A DNA stretch of 64,000 bases, taken from positions 1 through 64,000 of the forward strand of contig JANQMF010000077.1 in assembly GCA_028280225.1 (NCBI GenBank). The letters run 5' to 3'. A program made the position numbers and the translations under genes. Source of the stretch: Pseudomonadales bacterium (lineage in GTDB: Bacteria; Pseudomonadota; Gammaproteobacteria; Pseudomonadales; Azotimanducaceae). Shown here piece after piece: positions 63,490 through 64,000 of the stretch (positions are counted from its first letter, which is position 1; each line of letters opens with the position of its first letter). The notes under the pieces are model-generated. The model was not told the DNA's origin. It did no database searches and saw only the letters and a program-made list of their open reading frames with translations.

Positions 63490-64000
63490 ATGGAAAATCT
63501 TAACAAGGCAGAAGGTAAATCACGACCTGTGAATACTTCCCAGACAGAACCGGAATCCCAAGCCCGGCACGACAAACGCCCGGGTATCTGGCAGCTTGCC
63601 CTGCCTTCCATTCTCGGCAACCTGTCTTACAGCATTGTCGGCATGGTCCAAACCAAGTTTGTGGCCGAACTCGGCGCTCAGGGGTTGGCTGCAGTGGGTG
63701 CGGGACAACGCATTTTCTTTACCATGCAGGCCATTTTGATGGCGGTCAGTGCCGGCACAACAGCCTTGGTGGCCAGAGCCTGGGGAGCAGGGGATTACGA
63801 CGAAGCCAGCCGCGTGACCATGGCTTCTCTGGTGCTGGGTGGGGTTTTGGCGCTGGCTATTGCGGTGATGGGTATTGTCTTTGCAACACCGGTGGCGGGG
63901 GTATTTGGCTTGGATGAGCAAACCCTTGCCATGGCCAGTGCAAACATACGCTGGCTGTCCGCCTTTAACGTGGTTTTTGCCGCCAATTTTGTCTTGAGCG
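63490..64000 (+). CDS. MATE-family efflux transporter (3' end beyond window)
   Basis: An open frame that runs off the window, so only the first 170 codons are seen. RPGIWQLALPSILGNLSYSIVGMVQTKFVAELGAQGLAAVG is the first MATE helix pair and VSAGTTALVARAWGAGDYDEA is the conserved loop. MATE proteins export drugs or metabolites using Na+ or H+. ATG 63490 has AAGAGG directly in front, too close to be ideal; GTG 63529 is a second option that fits the first family residues better. Confidence 0.85.
   Translation, partial: MENLNKAEGKSRPVNTSQTEPESQARHDKRPGIWQLALPSILGNLSYSIVGMVQTKFVAELGAQGLAAVGAGQRIFFTMQAILMAVSAGTTALVARAWGAGDYDEASRVTMASLVLGGVLALAIAVMGIVFATPVAGVFGLDEQTLAMASANIRWLSAFNVVFAANFVLS

Overview
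The window reads as a chromosomal segment of a free-living, probably aquatic gammaproteobacterium. The cmoA-cmoB tRNA-wobble pair, ppk1 facing ppx, a PA0069-type radical SAM gene behind a near-perfect LexA box, the ATP-grasp/UUP/retropepsin-like triad, and acyl-CoA and aldehyde catabolism genes all fit that group. No rRNA, tRNA, CRISPR array, phage or insertion sequence was seen. The genus cannot be named from the sequence alone.

Layout. 1-9.5 kb: transport and envelope genes (NTF2-like exported protein, Na+/solute symporter, DUF3300 protein, neutral ceramidase-like enzyme, rhomboid protease, dimethylglycine/sarcosine dehydrogenase-like flavoprotein, Bax-inhibitor-1 protein). 9.5-17.2 kb: a four-gene operon of a TPR-sulfotransferase, a TolC-like outer-membrane factor, a type I secretion ABC ATPase and an HlyD-like adaptor. 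17.8-21.5 kb: a large, acidic, cysteine-free Ig-like repeat protein that is the obvious candidate substrate. 21.8-34.4 kb: two diverged copies of a two-gene module, a small exported four-cysteine protein plus a large exported M60-like (enhancin/mucinase-type) protein. Copy 1 has HEKGH; copy 2 has HAKGH, so its catalytic Glu is gone. Between the copies lie a MoxR ATPase/VWA pair, a VOC protein and an esterase. 34.5-38.1 kb: an amidoligase, inactive-transglutaminase and retropepsin-like operon. 38.3-64 kb: mostly housekeeping and catabolic genes (radical SAM, transporters, hybrid histidine kinase, aldehyde/alcohol dehydrogenases, Smr, cmoAB, ppk1/ppx, lemA/M48, acyl-CoA metabolism, MATE pump).

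The most interesting signal ties 9.7-31 kb together. Four places share one promoter-like architecture: three or four direct repeats of a (C/G)GTT-purine-purine core at exactly 11-bp period, the last repeat overlapping a TTGA -35-like hexamer, then 19-20 bp and a TATCAT-like -10. They precede the sulfotransferase/secretion operon, the large repeat protein, M60 copy 1, and the small-protein/M60 copy 2 operon. The 11-bp tandem arrangement is what OmpR/PhoB-family regulators bind, so these loci look like one co-regulated surface/secretion programme. A sulfotransferase beside a complete type I exporter recalls the RaxST-RaxA-RaxB tyrosine-sulfation/export system of Xanthomonas. Here, however, the exporter has no visible C39 catalytic cysteine and the likely cargo is a large repeat protein, not a small peptide.

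Other structure: a roughly 105-bp GGTAAAA-type tandem repeat that supplies the Shine-Dalgarno sequence of a symporter gene, two copies of a 78-bp REP-like palindrome 10 kb apart in opposite orientation, and a strong intrinsic-terminator hairpin in the leader of the secretion operon.
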